From: an uncultured Pseudomonas sp.
GTDB lineage: Bacteria > Pseudomonadota > Gammaproteobacteria > Pseudomonadales > Pseudomonadaceae
NCBI RefSeq assembly: GCF_946885885.1
Contig: NZ_CAMPHN010000073.1
Coordinates: forward strand, 1 to 20,748
Direction of reading: 5' to 3'
Length of the DNA: 20,748 bases
This document shows positions 7,244-15,907 of this stretch, one piece after another. Position numbers and translations under genes: made by a program. Positions within the stretch are counted from its first letter, which is position 1. Every line of letters begins with the position of its first letter. The notes under the pieces were generated by a model. That model searched no databases. It was given only the letters and a program-made list of their open reading frames with translations, and was not told the DNA's origin.

Positions 7244-8694
7244 GCCAGGCCGCATAGCTGCCTCAGCCTGGCGGTATCCAGATGCGCCTCGACCAGATCG
7301 GCCAGGCGCTCGATATCGCGTTCGCGCAAGGCGTGATAGTCGACCGCCCGCACCTCGCGCAGCCCGGCCCAGCGCAGCAGCGCGCCGCACGCCTCACTGG
7401 ATTCGAACAGGCCATGCAGGTAGCTGCCCAGCACCTGGCCATCAGCGCTCTGCGCGCCATCGCAACGACCGTCATCGAGCCGCACCGCCGCGCTTTCTAA
7501 GGCCGGCCCTGTGCTGACTCCGGCGTGGATCTCGTAACCGGACACCTCGGCGTTTTCCAGGCACAGACGACCACGCACATTGCGCAACTGCTTCTCGGGC
7601 TCGAGCACGGTGGCGAATTCCAGCAGCCCCAGACCCTGGCTGCTGCCGGCGGCGCCTTCCAGGCCGTGGGGATCATCGATACATTCGCCGAGCATCTGCA
7701 AGCCGCCGCAGATACCCAAGAGCTTGCCGCCATAGCGCAGGTGCTTGTGGATCGCCGCTGCCCAGCCCTGCTCGCGCAGAAACGCCAGGTCGGCGCGCAC
7801 GCTCTTCGAGCCGGGCAGGATAATCAGGTCGGCGGGCGGTATCGCCTGGCCGGGGCCGACGAATGTCAGCTCCACCTGGGGGTGCAGGCGCAGCGGGTCG
7901 AAATCGGTGTGGTTGCTGATGCGCGGCAGCACCGGCACCACCACCTTGAGGGTTTCGCTGGCTTTGGCGGCCTGGCGCTGGTCGATCGCATCCTCGGCCT
8001 CCAGATGAAAATCCATCAGATAGGGCAGCACCCCGAGCACCGGTTTGCCGGTGCGCTGCTCCAACCAGTCCAGCCCCGGTTGCAACAGCGCGATATCGCC
8101 GCGAAAGCGGTTGATCACGAAGCCCTTGACCCGCGCCTGCTCGCTGTCCGAGAGCAACGCCAGGGTGCCGACCAGATGGGCGAAGACGCCGCCCTTATCG
8201 ATATCGGCGATCAAAATCACCGGGCAATTCACCGCTTCGGCAAACCCCATATTGGCGATATCGCCGGCGCGCAGATTGATCTCCGCCGGCGAGCCTGCGC
8301 CTTCCACCATCACCAGCGGATAAGCCGCCGACAAACGCTGATGGGATTCCAGCACCGCGTTCATCGCGACCTTTTTGTAATCGTGATAGGCCACGGCATC
8401 CATGCTGGTCAGCGCGCGACCGTGGATGATCACCTGGGCGCCAATGTCGCTATTGGGCTTGAGCAATACCGGGTTCATATCGGTGTGCGGCGCCAGCCCA
8501 GCGGCCTGGGCCTGTACCGCCTGGGCACGACCGATCTCGCCGCCATCGGCAGTCACCGCACTGTTAAGCGCCATATTCTGCGGCTTGAACGGCACCACCG
8601 CGACGCCCTGGCGCTTGAGCCAGCGGCACAGCGCAGTCACCAGGGTGCTTTTGCCGGCATCGGAGGTGGTGCCTTGAATCATTAAGGTACTCAT
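7240..8694 (-). CDS. cobQ: Adenosylcobyric acid synthase (glutamine-hydrolysing)
   Basis: A 484-aa cytosolic amidotransferase that adds four amide groups to adenosylcobyrinic acid a,c-diamide, using ATP and glutamine. The N-terminal dethiobiotin-synthetase-like domain starts [17 protein letters not shown], with its nucleotide loop at about residues 8-16, followed by [16 protein letters not shown] central linker leads to the class I glutamine amidotransferase domain, with catalytic Cys329 in [13 protein letters not shown] and His427 in SYLHGLFE. The ATG overlaps the stop of the upstream cobD by 4 nt. The last residues are LRQLCGLA. The TAG stop is formed by the first bases of a palindromic repeat, so the exact native C-terminus may have been reset by that repeat. 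Confidence 0.96.
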   Translation of the reverse strand: MSTLMIQGTTSDAGKSTLVTALCRWLKRQGVAVVPFKPQNMALNSAVTADGGEIGRAQAVQAQAAGLAPHTDMNPVLLKPNSDIGAQVIIHGRALTSMDAVAYHDYKKVAMNAVLESHQRLSAAYPLVMVEGAGSPAEINLRAGDIANMGFAEAVNCPVILIADIDKGGVFAHLVGTLALLSDSEQARVKGFVINRFRGDIALLQPGLDWLEQRTGKPVLGVLPYLMDFHLEAEDAIDQRQAAKASETLKVVVPVLPRISNHTDFDPLRLHPQVELTFVGPGQAIPPADLIILPGSKSVRADLAFLREQGWAAAIHKHLRYGGKLLGICGGLQMLGECIDDPHGLEGAAGSSQGLGLLEFATVLEPEKQLRNVRGRLCLENAEVSGYEIHAGVSTGPALESAAVRLDDGRCDGAQSADGQVLGSYLHGLFESSEACGALLRWAGLREVRAVDYHALRERDIERLADLVEAHLDTARLRQLCGLA

Positions 8695-9683
8695 CGCGAT
8701 TCCTTGGCGAATAAGGCCAGCGCCTGCTGCAAACGCTGCCAGCCCGGCTCGTCCGCCGGCAGACCGAAACGCAGGCTGGCAGGGCTGTCGAACAAGCGGG
8801 TGAGGATGCCGTTGGCGGCGAGAAACTCATGCAGCAGCGCGGCAACCGGGGTACAGCAGAACTGGAACAGCGCACAACCGCCGGCTGGCACCAGGCCCTG
8901 ATCGCCAAGCAAGGCAGCCAGGCGCTCGCCATCGGCGAGCAAGCGCTGGCGCTGCACCTGCTGACCGGCGCGATCCTGCAACAAAGCTGTAGCCACCGCC
9001 CGGCTCGGCCCGCTGACGGCCCAGGGCCCGAGTAACTCGGCCAATTGGTCGAGCAGCACCGGCTGCGCCAGGACGAAGCCCAGACGGATACCAGCCATGC
9101 CGAAGAACTTGCCGAACGAGCGCAACACGATCAGCCCCGGCAAATCGCTATGCGGCGCCAGGCTCTGCTCGGAGGTGCAATCGATAAAGGCCTCGTCGAC
9201 CACCAACCAGCCACCGCGCTCGGCCAAGCGGGCATGCCAGAGCAGCAACTGCTCACGCTGGAAACGCCGGCCAGTCGGATTGTTCGGGTTGATCAGCAGC
9301 AACACATCGAGGCGATCCAAGGCGCGATTGATTCCGGCCTCGCTGAGCGCCAGCAGCTTATGGCCCTCGCGCTGCCAGGCCGCGGCATGTTCGGCGTAGG
9401 TCGGCGAAACTATGCCGACCCTGGCGTTACGGATTAAACGCGGCAGCGCCTGAATCGCCGCCTGGGAGCCGGCCACCGGCAGCAGGCTGGCGACGCCGTA
9501 GTAGTCGCGGGCGGCGGCTTCCAGACCGTCATCCGCTTCGGGCAAACGCGACCAGGTCGCCGCGGGAATCTGCGGCAACGTCCAGCCATAGGGCGCGATG
9601 CCGGTGGAAAGATCCAGCCACTGCTCCAGGGCGATGCCATAGCGCTGCGCTGCGGCACGCAGCCCGCCGCCATGCTCAAGCAA
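8691..9683 (-). CDS. cobD: L-threonine-O-3-phosphate decarboxylase (PLP-dependent)
   Basis: A 330-aa fold-type I aminotransferase-like enzyme that decarboxylates threonine phosphate to (R)-1-amino-2-propanol phosphate, the arm linking corrin and nucleotide loop. The name follows the Salmonella scheme; Pseudomonas literature calls it CobC. It begins [17 protein letters not shown], with [12 protein letters not shown] from about residue 24. INPNNPTGR (131-139) and VVDEAFID (161-168) contact the cofactor. The PLP Lys is Lys192 in [16 protein letters not shown]. Its start overlaps the cbiB stop by 8 nt and its stop overlaps the cobQ start by 4 nt. No frameshift or missing catalytic residue was seen. 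Confidence 0.93.
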   Translation of the reverse strand: MLEHGGGLRAAAQRYGIALEQWLDLSTGIAPYGWTLPQIPAATWSRLPEADDGLEAAARDYYGVASLLPVAGSQAAIQALPRLIRNARVGIVSPTYAEHAAAWQREGHKLLALSEAGINRALDRLDVLLLINPNNPTGRRFQREQLLLWHARLAERGGWLVVDEAFIDCTSEQSLAPHSDLPGLIVLRSFGKFFGMAGIRLGFVLAQPVLLDQLAELLGPWAVSGPSRAVATALLQDRAGQQVQRQRLLADGERLAALLGDQGLVPAGGCALFQFCCTPVAALLHEFLAANGILTRLFDSPASLRFGLPADEPGWQRLQQALALFAKESR

Positions 9684-10584
9684 GGTAAAGCCCCCATAAC
9701 AGCAACAGCACCAGCCACAGCAGCACGCCGCCGTAGACTAGGTTCAACGCTCGCTCGATATCCCGTGCGCGTGGCGGCGGGCCTTCGCCCAGTTGCGGGC
9801 GCTCGTGCAGCTCGCTGTGGTATTCGGCCGCACCACCGAGGCTGACGCCCAAGGCGCCGGCACCAGCGGCCATCACCGGCCCGGCATTCGGGCTATCCCA
9901 CCGCGGCGCCTGGCTGTACCAGCACTGCAGCGCCAGCCAGGTGCGGCCGAGCAACGCATAGGTCAAAGCAACCAGTCGCGCGGGCAGGTAGTTCAGCACA
10001 TCGTCGATTTTCGCCGCAGCCCAACCGAAGCGTTCGAAACGCGGGTTGCGGTAGCCCCACATGGCGTCCAGGGTGTTGCTCAGGCGATAGAACACCACGC
10101 CCGGCGCACCGGCGATAACAAACCAGAACAGTGCGGCGAATACCGCGTCCGAGCCGTTTTCCAACACCGACTCGGTGCCGGCGCGGGCCACGCCAGCGGC
10201 GTCCAGCTCGGAGGTATTGCGGCTGACCATATAACCGACCCGCTCGCGCGCTAGGGGCAAATCGCCCAGACGCAGGGCCTGGGCCACCGGCATGGCGTGT
10301 TCGCCCAGGCTTCTCAAACCCAGGGCCCAGTACAGCGCGATAATCTCCACCGCCCAACCCAGCATCGACACCTGGCTCAGCAGCCAGGCCAGCAGCGTCA
10401 GCGGCAATACCGCCAGGCACCAAGCACTGACGCCATGGCTGCGCCAACCGCCGCCTGCAGGGTTGAAGCGCTGTTCGAGGCGTTCGGCCAGGCGCCCGAA
10501 CGCCACCAGCGGATGCCAGCGTTTGGGCTCGCCAAGGGCCGCATCGAGGGCCACCCCGGCGATGGTAGCGAGCACCAAACTCAT
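9676..10584 (-). CDS. cbiB: Adenosylcobinamide-phosphate synthase (membrane)
   Basis: A 302-aa membrane enzyme (CobD in the Pseudomonas scheme) that attaches aminopropanol phosphate to adenosylcobyric acid. I chose the ATG at 10582-10584, giving [20 protein letters not shown] and [16 protein letters not shown], the standard family N-terminus; the open frame runs 119 codons further upstream only because of overlap with bluB. Other family segments are [21 protein letters not shown] as two adjoining stretches, [18 protein letters not shown] and [20 protein letters not shown]. Hydrophobic spans are visible near residues 5-20, 55-75 and at the C-terminus. A weak GGGG precedes the start, and a 5-bp hairpin (CCCGG/CCGGG, 10593-10608) lies in the 49-nt gap to bluB. 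Confidence 0.94.
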   Translation of the reverse strand: MSLVLATIAGVALDAALGEPKRWHPLVAFGRLAERLEQRFNPAGGGWRSHGVSAWCLAVLPLTLLAWLLSQVSMLGWAVEIIALYWALGLRSLGEHAMPVAQALRLGDLPLARERVGYMVSRNTSELDAAGVARAGTESVLENGSDAVFAALFWFVIAGAPGVVFYRLSNTLDAMWGYRNPRFERFGWAAAKIDDVLNYLPARLVALTYALLGRTWLALQCWYSQAPRWDSPNAGPVMAAGAGALGVSLGGAAEYHSELHERPQLGEGPPPRARDIERALNLVYGGVLLWLVLLLLWGLYLA

Positions 10585-10633
10585 AGATTTGCCCCGGCTA
10601 AGTCCGGGCGACAGTTGGGTTGCGGGCCTTGCA

Positions 10634-11284
10634 TTATTGTTCTTCTCCCCAGCGATTCTCGAATAGCAGCTCATGCAGCGGCCGCGGTGTGGCCCAGCCC
10701 TGCTGCACCAGCATCGGCGCCTCGTAGAACGCCTCAACCGGGCCCAGGCACAGCACAGCCAAGGGCTTGCTGCCGGCCGGCATGGCCAGCAGATCGGCCA
10801 GGGCCTGGGGCTCGAACAACGATACCCAGCCCATGCCCAAGCCTTCGGCGCGGGCAGCCAGCCAGAGATTCTGAATGGCGCAGGCCATAGATGCCAGATC
10901 CATTTCCGGCAAGGTACGACGACCAAACACATGGGCCTCACGACCGTCCATCAAGGCCACCACCAGCAACTCGGCGCACTCGCCGATGCCCTCGACCTTG
11001 AGCCGCATAAATTCACTGCCGCGCTCGCCCAGGGCTTCGGCGGTGCGCAGCCGCTCCGCTTCCACCAGTTGCTGGATCGACTCGCGCAATGCCGGCCGGG
11101 TGATGCGAATAAACCGCCAGGGCTGCATCAAGCCGACACTGGGTGCCTGATGCGCCGCTTCGAGCAGCCGCGCGAGCAGTTCCGGCGCAACTTCGCCGCC
11201 GCTGAAATGGCGCATATCGCGGCGTTCGGCAATCGCCCGATACACCGCCGCGCGCTCCTCGGGGCTGAAGGCGTGTTCACTCAT
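10634..11284 (-). CDS. bluB: 5,6-dimethylbenzimidazole synthase
   Basis: A 216-aa nitroreductase-fold enzyme that breaks down reduced FMN with oxygen to make 5,6-dimethylbenzimidazole, the lower ligand used by CobT. Family signals are [14 protein letters not shown] with Asp23, [15 protein letters not shown], then a central region with [20 protein letters not shown] and [11 protein letters not shown] chose the ATG at 11282-11284; a TTG four codons earlier would overlap the cobB stop as TTGA and is an alternative, and neither has a strong Shine-Dalgarno. Its presence implies aerobic lower-ligand synthesis, so the organism can probably make true cobalamin rather than a pseudocobalamin. Confidence 0.93.
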   Translation of the reverse strand: MSEHAFSPEERAAVYRAIAERRDMRHFSGGEVAPELLARLLEAAHQAPSVGLMQPWRFIRITRPALRESIQQLVEAERLRTAEALGERGSEFMRLKVEGIGECAELLVVALMDGREAHVFGRRTLPEMDLASMACAIQNLWLAARAEGLGMGWVSLFEPQALADLLAMPAGSKPLAVLCLGPVEAFYEAPMLVQQGWATPRPLHELLFENRWGEEQ

Positions 11285-11292
11285 AGAAGTGC

Positions 11293-12588
11293 TCAAGGCA
11301 GAAACAGCGCGGCCGCCGCCCGTGGATCGGACGGCAGATAGAAATGGATATAGGAGGCCGTCAGCCGGCCGATGCGATAGACCGCCTCGGCAGTGCGTCT
11401 GTAGTTCGGGCATTCGCCATGGGCGACGGGCACAAGTGCGCTGGTCAACGCAGAATGGTGAAACGTATGGCCACGCAAACGCCCTTCCGGCAGTTCGACT
11501 TCCTGCAGCGCCAAGGCGGTCAGCCGTGGTTGCAGGGTGGCCTCCCCTTGCAGCAAACCGAGCATGCGACCACTGGTGCCCTGCTGGTCGGTCAGCTTAT
11601 CGAGCAGATAGAGCATGCCGCCGCACTCGGCCACTATCGGCTTGCCGGCAGCGTGATGGGCGCGAATTGCCGCCGCCATGGCTTGGTTGGCTTCGAGCTG
11701 CGTCAGGTGCAACTCGGGATAGCCGCCGGGCAGATAAAGGCTATCGACCTCAGGCAATTGGCTATCGGCCAGCGGTGAAAAGAAGCGCAGCTCGGCGCCC
11801 AGCTCGCGCAGCAAATCCAGATTGGCCTGGTAGATAAAAGCAAAGGCGCTATCGCGGGCCACGCCGATCCTTACACCTTTCAGCAGGGGCTCAAGGCTGC
11901 GGGGTTCCGGCACAGCAAACTCAACCGGTGACGGCAAATCGACATCGGCGCTAGCGGCCAGAGCATCGGCGGCGGCATCCAGACGCGCGTCCAGATCGTT
12001 GAGTTCCTCGGCCTGAATCAAACCCAGATGGCGACTCGGCAACTCCACCTCGACGCTGCGCGGCAAGGCGCCGTACCAGCGAATCGACGCCGGCAGCGAG
12101 TCGCGCAATATCTCGCCATGACGCGTGCTGCCGACGCGATTGCCGAGCACCCCGGAAAACAGCAAGTCCGCCTGGAAGGTCGCCAGACCATGGGCTAGCG
12201 CTCCGAACGTCTGGGCCATGGCCGAGCCGTCGATAACTGCCATGACGGGAACGCCGAAACGCCGCGCCAGATCGGCGGCCGAGGGCGAACCATCGAACAG
12301 GCCCATCACCCCTTCGATCAGAATCAGCTCGGCCTCACCCGCCGCTTCCCAGAGCAAACGCCGGCTTTCGGCCTCGCCGACCATCCACAGATCCAGTTGA
12401 TAGACAGGCGCGCCGCTGGCGCGGGTGAGGATCATGGGGTCGAGAAAATCCGGGCCGCACTTGAACACCCGCACCCGCTTGCCCTGGCGCGCATACAGCC
12501 GCGCCAGGGCCGCGGTAACCGTGGTCTTGCCCTGGCCGGAGGCCGGTGCGGCTATCAATAACGCGGGGCACTGACGAGGGCTATACAT
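11293..12588 (-). CDS. cobB: Cobyrinic acid a,c-diamide synthase (glutamine-hydrolysing)
   Basis: A 431-aa amidotransferase that amidates the a and c side chains of (hydrogeno)byrinic or cobyrinic acid. The N-terminal ATP-binding domain opens LLIAAPASGQGKTTVTAALA, followed by KRVRVFKCGPDFLDP, the corrinoid-binding CGPDFLDP motif at residues 44-51. LIEGVMGLFDG is at 90-100. The C-terminal glutaminase domain has catalytic Cys322 in IVAECGGMLYLL and ends with a HFYLPSDPRAAAALFLP-type tail. It lies 9 nt after the btuM-like gene and 8 nt before bluB. In P. aeruginosa cobO is expected just before cobB (by memory); that position is filled here by the membrane protein gene. This is unrelated to the sirtuin at 17899-18660, a family also called CobB. 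Confidence 0.95.
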   Translation of the reverse strand: MYSPRQCPALLIAAPASGQGKTTVTAALARLYARQGKRVRVFKCGPDFLDPMILTRASGAPVYQLDLWMVGEAESRRLLWEAAGEAELILIEGVMGLFDGSPSAADLARRFGVPVMAVIDGSAMAQTFGALAHGLATFQADLLFSGVLGNRVGSTRHGEILRDSLPASIRWYGALPRSVEVELPSRHLGLIQAEELNDLDARLDAAADALAASADVDLPSPVEFAVPEPRSLEPLLKGVRIGVARDSAFAFIYQANLDLLRELGAELRFFSPLADSQLPEVDSLYLPGGYPELHLTQLEANQAMAAAIRAHHAAGKPIVAECGGMLYLLDKLTDQQGTSGRMLGLLQGEATLQPRLTALALQEVELPEGRLRGHTFHHSALTSALVPVAHGECPNYRRTAEAVYRIGRLTASYIHFYLPSDPRAAAALFLP

Positions 12589-12597
12589 CGACGCACC

Positions 12598-13170
12598 TCA
12601 TCGCTCGGCTTCGCGGCTTGGCGCCAGTCGCGCCGCGCGGGCGCCGGCATACAGCAGTGCCGCCAGGCCGATATAGAGCGCCAGGCTACCCAGGTAACGC
12701 GGGTAGTAAACGCCGATGCGCTCGGCTAGCAGGGCCAGGCTCGGCTCCGGGTAACGGCCGGAGAAGTACAGAAAACCGCCGCCGGAGAACAGGTAGCAAA
12801 CCAGGGCTGCGATCATCACCGTCGCCATCAATAGCGCCAAGCTACTCAGGTGGTCGCGGTGCCAACCGGCATACAAGCGGCCGCCCAACCACAGCGAGCC
12901 ATAGGCCGGCAGCAGCATCCAGTAAGCCGGTGACAGACACCAGTCACTGACCCCGGCCCACTGCACCGCCGCAAAGTCGAGCAACGACGCCTCGACGAAC
13001 AGCGCCGGGAATACCCAGCGCGGCCTGAGCAATGCGCCGGCAAGGAAGAACACCGCCCAGGACGCGCTGGGCAGATTGAGCGTGGCGAAATGTTGGCCAC
13101 GGGTCATCGCCATCAGCAGCGCCAGGGCCAGACCAATGATCAGTTGCCTACGGGGGGAAAGCACGGGCAT
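12598..13170 (-). CDS. btuM: Solitary ECF S-component-like cobalamin transporter (BtuM-like)
   Basis: A 190-aa integral membrane protein starting MPVLSPRRQLIIGLALALLM with a GAGGAG Shine-Dalgarno. Five or six hydrophobic spans are visible (about 9-24, 36-50, 52-68, 81-100, 108-128, 158-178), the size and topology of ECF-type S-components. TRGQHFATLNLPSASWAVFFL is shared with BtuM-type proteins as I remember them. Cys78 in GVSDWCLSPAYW sits where the cobalt-coordinating cysteine (Cys80 in the Thiobacillus denitrificans protein) is reported. BtuM proteins are described in Gram-negative bacteria as B12 transporters working without a dedicated ECF module. The position between btuB and cobB under the same riboswitch fits corrinoid uptake across the inner membrane. 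Assignment rests on pattern and context, not on a search. Confidence 0.72.
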   Translation of the reverse strand: MPVLSPRRQLIIGLALALLMAMTRGQHFATLNLPSASWAVFFLAGALLRPRWVFPALFVEASLLDFAAVQWAGVSDWCLSPAYWMLLPAYGSLWLGGRLYAGWHRDHLSSLALLMATVMIAALVCYLFSGGGFLYFSGRYPEPSLALLAERIGVYYPRYLGSLALYIGLAALLYAGARAARLAPSREAER

Positions 13171-13181
13171 GGCAAATCTCC

Positions 13182-15059
13182 TCAGAGCGCCTGATAGCGC
13201 AAGGTCAGGTAGAAGGCGCGGCCGGGTTGCTCATAGGTCTGCGCGGTTTCGTAATCGCGGTCGAACAAGTTGCTGACCTTGCTCTGCAAGGTCCATTCGG
13301 CATCGATGTGATACTCGCCGCGCAGGTCTACCAGGGCGTAGCCAGGCAGGCGCGAGTCCTCCTCGTTACTGGCGTCGTCGAAGCGCTGGCTGGCGGCGAA
13401 CAGGGTGGCACCGACGCCGAACTGGCCGAAACGACGGTCGGCATTCAGGTTGAAGGTACGCTTGGCCCGCCGCGCCAGTTGATGGCCGTGGTTTTCCGCA
13501 CTGCGATCCTGTGGGTCGAGCAGGGTCAGGGTCGCGGCCAGGTCCCAGTCCGCCAGTTGCGTGCGGGCCATCGACTCCAGCCCGCGGATGCGCGCCGACT
13601 CGACGTTCTGCGGACGCATGGGGCTGCGCCCGGCCCAGACGATCAGATCGTCGATCTGGTTCTCGAAGGCGCTCAGGCTCCATTCGCCCCAACCGGCGAC
13701 ACCCTGCAGGCCGAGTTCGTAGTTCTGCGACGCTTCCGGCTCGAGGTCCGGATTGCCGGCGGTCGAAGCGCTGGCCGGGTAGTACAGGTCGTTGAAGGTC
13801 GGCGCGCGGAACGCCGTGCCGTAGACCGCGCTCAGGGTCAGGCTGTCGCTGAGGTCGTAGCTCCAGCCGAGGTTGCCGGTGTCGTGCTCGCCGAACTGCT
13901 GATTGTCGTCGCGGCGCAGGCCGGCGCTCAGGCCGTGACGACCGAAGCGGCCCTGGTACTGCGCGTAGTAGCCACGGTTGTCGCGCGAGTCCTCGGCGTA
14001 GTCGTCGGAGGTGTCGATGCGGTCCTGCTGGTAGTCGTAGCCCAGGGTGAACAGCTGCTCTTCGCCAAGGCTGAAGTCGTTCTGCCAGCCGAAGCTGTCA
14101 CGCTCGGTATCGAAACGCGAATAGAAGCCATCGTCGCGGAAGTTGTCGTTGCGCTCCTCGCTGTGACCGGCCTGCAGGGTCACCTGCCAGGGCTGCAGCG
14201 GGGCGAAACGGGCGCGGCCGCCGAACACCTGCTGCTCGCCATCGGCGTAGCCATAGCGGCCGGTCTTGCCGGAGCTGCTGCGCAGGTCCTGGTCGCTGTG
14301 AATGCTGGACTGCAACCAGCTGCCGTCCAGCTCCAGGCCGCGGGCGAAGCGATAGCCGCCACGCAGCGAACCGGCCAACTGGCGATAGCCATCGGCATCC
14401 GCCTCGTAGGCCTTGGGCGCGCTGGGACGATAGGCGCGGGCATTGATCCCATCGGTGTCCTCGCTGCTGACCGCCGCATCGAACCAGCCATTCCCCGCCG
14501 CCCCCGCCACACCTGCACTGCCGCTGTAGCTGGAGCGGCTGCCGGCGCCCAGCGCCAGGTAGGGCTTGAACCCCTGCCCCAGGCTACGCCGGGTGAATAT
14601 CTGGATCACCCCGCCCAGGGCCTCGGAACCGTACAGGCTGGAACGCGGCCCACGCACCACTTCGATACGCTCGACCAGTGCCAGAGGAATATCTTGCAAA
14701 GCAGCGGCGCCCGAAGTGGCCGAGCCAACCTTGATGCCATCGACCAGTACCAGCAACTGCTTCTCGCTGGTGCCACGCAGGTACAGCGAGGTGCTCTTGC
14801 CGCGTCCGCCGTTGCTGACGATCTGCACGCCAGCCAGACCGCGCAGCATGTCCGGCAGCGTCTGCGCCTGGCTGCGCTCGATGTCTTCGCGGGTAATCAC
14901 GCTGCTGGAGGCGATGGACACCACCGGCGTGGCGGTGCGCGTGGCGGTCACCAGTTGTTTGTCCAGCGTCAGCGCCTGGCTGCCGGCAAAGGCCGGGGGA
15001 AAGGGTAAAAGGCTCAGCAACGCACAGGCTGCCGATCGCGCAAAAGGTTTACGAATCAA
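13182..15059 (-). CDS. btuB: TonB-dependent outer-membrane cobalamin receptor
   Basis: A 625-aa TonB-dependent receptor. The best start is the TTG at 15057-15059 with GGAG 8 nt upstream. It gives a compact signal peptide (LIRKPFARSAACALLSLLPF, cleavage near AFA-G); the open frame continues 30 codons into the leader without a ribosome-binding site. After cleavage, LDKQLVTATRTATPV contains the TonB-box region. The plug domain shows DMLRGLAGVQIVSNGGRG, TSLYLRGTSEKQLLVLVDG and ERIEVVRGPRSSLYGSEALGG with VIQIFTRR. The rest is alternating beta-barrel strands. The final strand ends RAFYLTLRYQAL, so the terminal residue is Leu rather than the usual Phe. The cobalamin riboswitch directly upstream and the following cob genes make a corrinoid ligand nearly certain. 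Confidence 0.94.
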   Translation of the reverse strand: MIRKPFARSAACALLSLLPFPPAFAGSQALTLDKQLVTATRTATPVVSIASSSVITREDIERSQAQTLPDMLRGLAGVQIVSNGGRGKSTSLYLRGTSEKQLLVLVDGIKVGSATSGAAALQDIPLALVERIEVVRGPRSSLYGSEALGGVIQIFTRRSLGQGFKPYLALGAGSRSSYSGSAGVAGAAGNGWFDAAVSSEDTDGINARAYRPSAPKAYEADADGYRQLAGSLRGGYRFARGLELDGSWLQSSIHSDQDLRSSSGKTGRYGYADGEQQVFGGRARFAPLQPWQVTLQAGHSEERNDNFRDDGFYSRFDTERDSFGWQNDFSLGEEQLFTLGYDYQQDRIDTSDDYAEDSRDNRGYYAQYQGRFGRHGLSAGLRRDDNQQFGEHDTGNLGWSYDLSDSLTLSAVYGTAFRAPTFNDLYYPASASTAGNPDLEPEASQNYELGLQGVAGWGEWSLSAFENQIDDLIVWAGRSPMRPQNVESARIRGLESMARTQLADWDLAATLTLLDPQDRSAENHGHQLARRAKRTFNLNADRRFGQFGVGATLFAASQRFDDASNEEDSRLPGYALVDLRGEYHIDAEWTLQSKVSNLFDRDYETAQTYEQPGRAFYLTLRYQAL

Positions 15060-15064
15060 GATAG

Positions 15065-15117
15065 GTTCTCCGTCGTGCCACCCGCGCGACATTGGCTGGG
15101 ATAGGCAAGCGGAGAAC
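15065..15117 (-). promoter_or_regulatory. Possible Shine-Dalgarno-sequestering hairpin of btuB
   Basis: In the RNA, GTTCTCCG (15117 to 15110) is fully complementary to CGGAGAAC (15072 to 15065), which contains the btuB ribosome-binding GGAG. The pairing is 8 bp with a 37-nt loop and would hide the ribosome-binding site. It is a candidate expression platform for the upstream riboswitch, acting on translation. I see no T-run terminator in this leader. Confidence 0.5.
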
Positions 15118-15180
15118 ACGCGCGCAGGTCCGCAAGAATACTGCGGCACCTACGCCCAGCAACGCCCTCCGCGATGCCAT

Positions 15181-15390
15181 GGACTGCGACAGGCCGGTCT
15201 CCGGGCTTGCGAGTGAACCCGAAGGTTCCAACCGCGCCTTCCCATGCGTGAGCACAGTGGCTGTGATGCGGTCGTTGACTCGCCTACCGTTGCGGGGGCA
15301 GCGTCGGAATAGTTGGCCTGCTGGGCACAACGCACCGACTTCCCTGTTTCACCCCTTGGACGCACAGCGTCTGGGGCACCTGTTGCAAGG
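15181..15390 (-). ncRNA. Cobalamin (B12) riboswitch
   Basis: The btuB leader has the conserved parts of an adenosylcobalamin aptamer in order on the minus strand: CAACAGGTGCCCCAG at the 5' end (near 15376-15388), a GGGGTGAAACAGGGAAGTCGG segment, CCGCAACGGTAGGCGAGTC, then the B12-box core ACAGCCACTGTGCTC (about 15248-15262), CATGGGAAGGC, and the closing AAGCCCGGAGACCGGCCTG near 15190-15208. Length is about 210 nt, normal for the class. It should lower expression of btuB and the downstream operon when B12 is abundant. It ends about 120 nt before the btuB start. Exact ends are estimates. Confidence 0.92.
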
Positions 15391-15395
15391 CGCGA

Positions 15396-15424
15396 AGGGT
15401 AGAGAGTTCGGGTTTGGGCGTCAA
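15396..15424 (-). promoter_or_regulatory. Candidate sigma70 promoter of the B12 operon
   Basis: On the minus strand TTGACG (15424 to 15419) and TACCCT (15401 to 15396) are separated by exactly 17 nt. The -35 matches the consensus at five of six bases and the -10 keeps T1, A2 and T6. Transcription would start near 15389, right at the 5' end of the riboswitch, which supports the call. Confidence 0.6.
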
Positions 15425-15466
15425 ACGAGGATTGCTCAAGCCGATCCTGCGGCAACCTCATACCAC

Positions 15467-15787
15467 TCAGTGCCGGGGAGTGAACCCCGGCGGTTTGGCC
15501 GCCAACCATTCGACGAACGTACGCAGGCGCTCGTCGCCGAGCAATGCCTCGCGGCTGTTGTAGCTCAGGGCCAACTCCTTTTCGCTGAACAGCCGGTGAA
15601 TCTGGTTATGGCAGGCGCGGCACACCCAGAGGGTCGCGCTGATGCGCTGGCTCTTGCCGTAGCGCTTTTGCACGTAGGGCTTGTCGTGCAGGGCTTTGGG
15701 AATCAGATGATGGCGGGTCAGCGGCACGGCGCGAGCGCAGAGTTCGCAGGCATCGGGTTGGGGCGGAAGGCGAATGGGTTCGGGCAT
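15467..15787 (-). CDS. Small HNH-type zinc-binding protein
   Basis: A 106-aa protein with an HNH/His-Me-finger pattern: ACELCARAVPLTRHHLIPKAL (Cys14, Cys17, His26, His27) and LWVCRACHNQIHRLFSE (Cys56, Cys59, His60, Asn61, His64). The two CxxC pairs would bind a structural zinc, and HH...N...H would form the metal-dependent nuclease site. Family members range from homing and restriction nucleases to uncharacterised housekeeping proteins; nothing around this gene points to a phage, intron or defence island, so its function is open. The ATG at 15785-15787 lacks a purine-rich Shine-Dalgarno (preceded by CCTTTTCCC), so translation may be weak. A REP-like arm lies 31 bp upstream. The stop is 43 bp before the B12-operon promoter. 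Confidence 0.72.
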   Translation of the reverse strand: MPEPIRLPPQPDACELCARAVPLTRHHLIPKALHDKPYVQKRYGKSQRISATLWVCRACHNQIHRLFSEKELALSYNSREALLGDERLRTFVEWLAAKPPGFTPRH

Positions 15788-15817
15788 GGGAAAAGGACGA
15801 GACGGCGGTCTGAAAAG

Positions 15818-15837
15818 TAGCCCGGATGCAATCCGGG
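15818..15837. repeat. Single REP-like arm of the GTAGCCCGGATG family
   Basis: A short palindrome (CCCGGATgcaATCCGGG core) equal to the left arm of the elements at 7101-7169 and 19649-19707, without a partner arm nearby. It lies in the 120-bp gap between the O-methyltransferase and the HNH gene, which holds nothing else I can identify. Confidence 0.8.
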
Positions 15838-15907
15838 AGCGCTCGCAAGATTAACCCGAAAGCGCAAGGACGCCACCCTTACGCCCGTCCTCTGCAGCGC
15901 AGGCGAC

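Noticed and set aside
7525..8685. A 386-codon plus-strand open frame opposite cobQ
   Set aside because: Antisense of a confidently identified gene, with no Shine-Dalgarno and His/Gln-rich low-complexity content.
13227..15008. A 593-codon plus-strand open frame opposite btuB
   Set aside because: It is an antisense shadow in GC-rich DNA: repetitive Val/Ala/Gly-rich composition, no domain, and complete overlap with a clear TonB-dependent receptor.
15467..15787. HNH protein as a homing endonuclease or part of a defence island
   Set aside because: No intron, intein, phage, restriction or toxin-antitoxin gene surrounds it; it sits among housekeeping genes.
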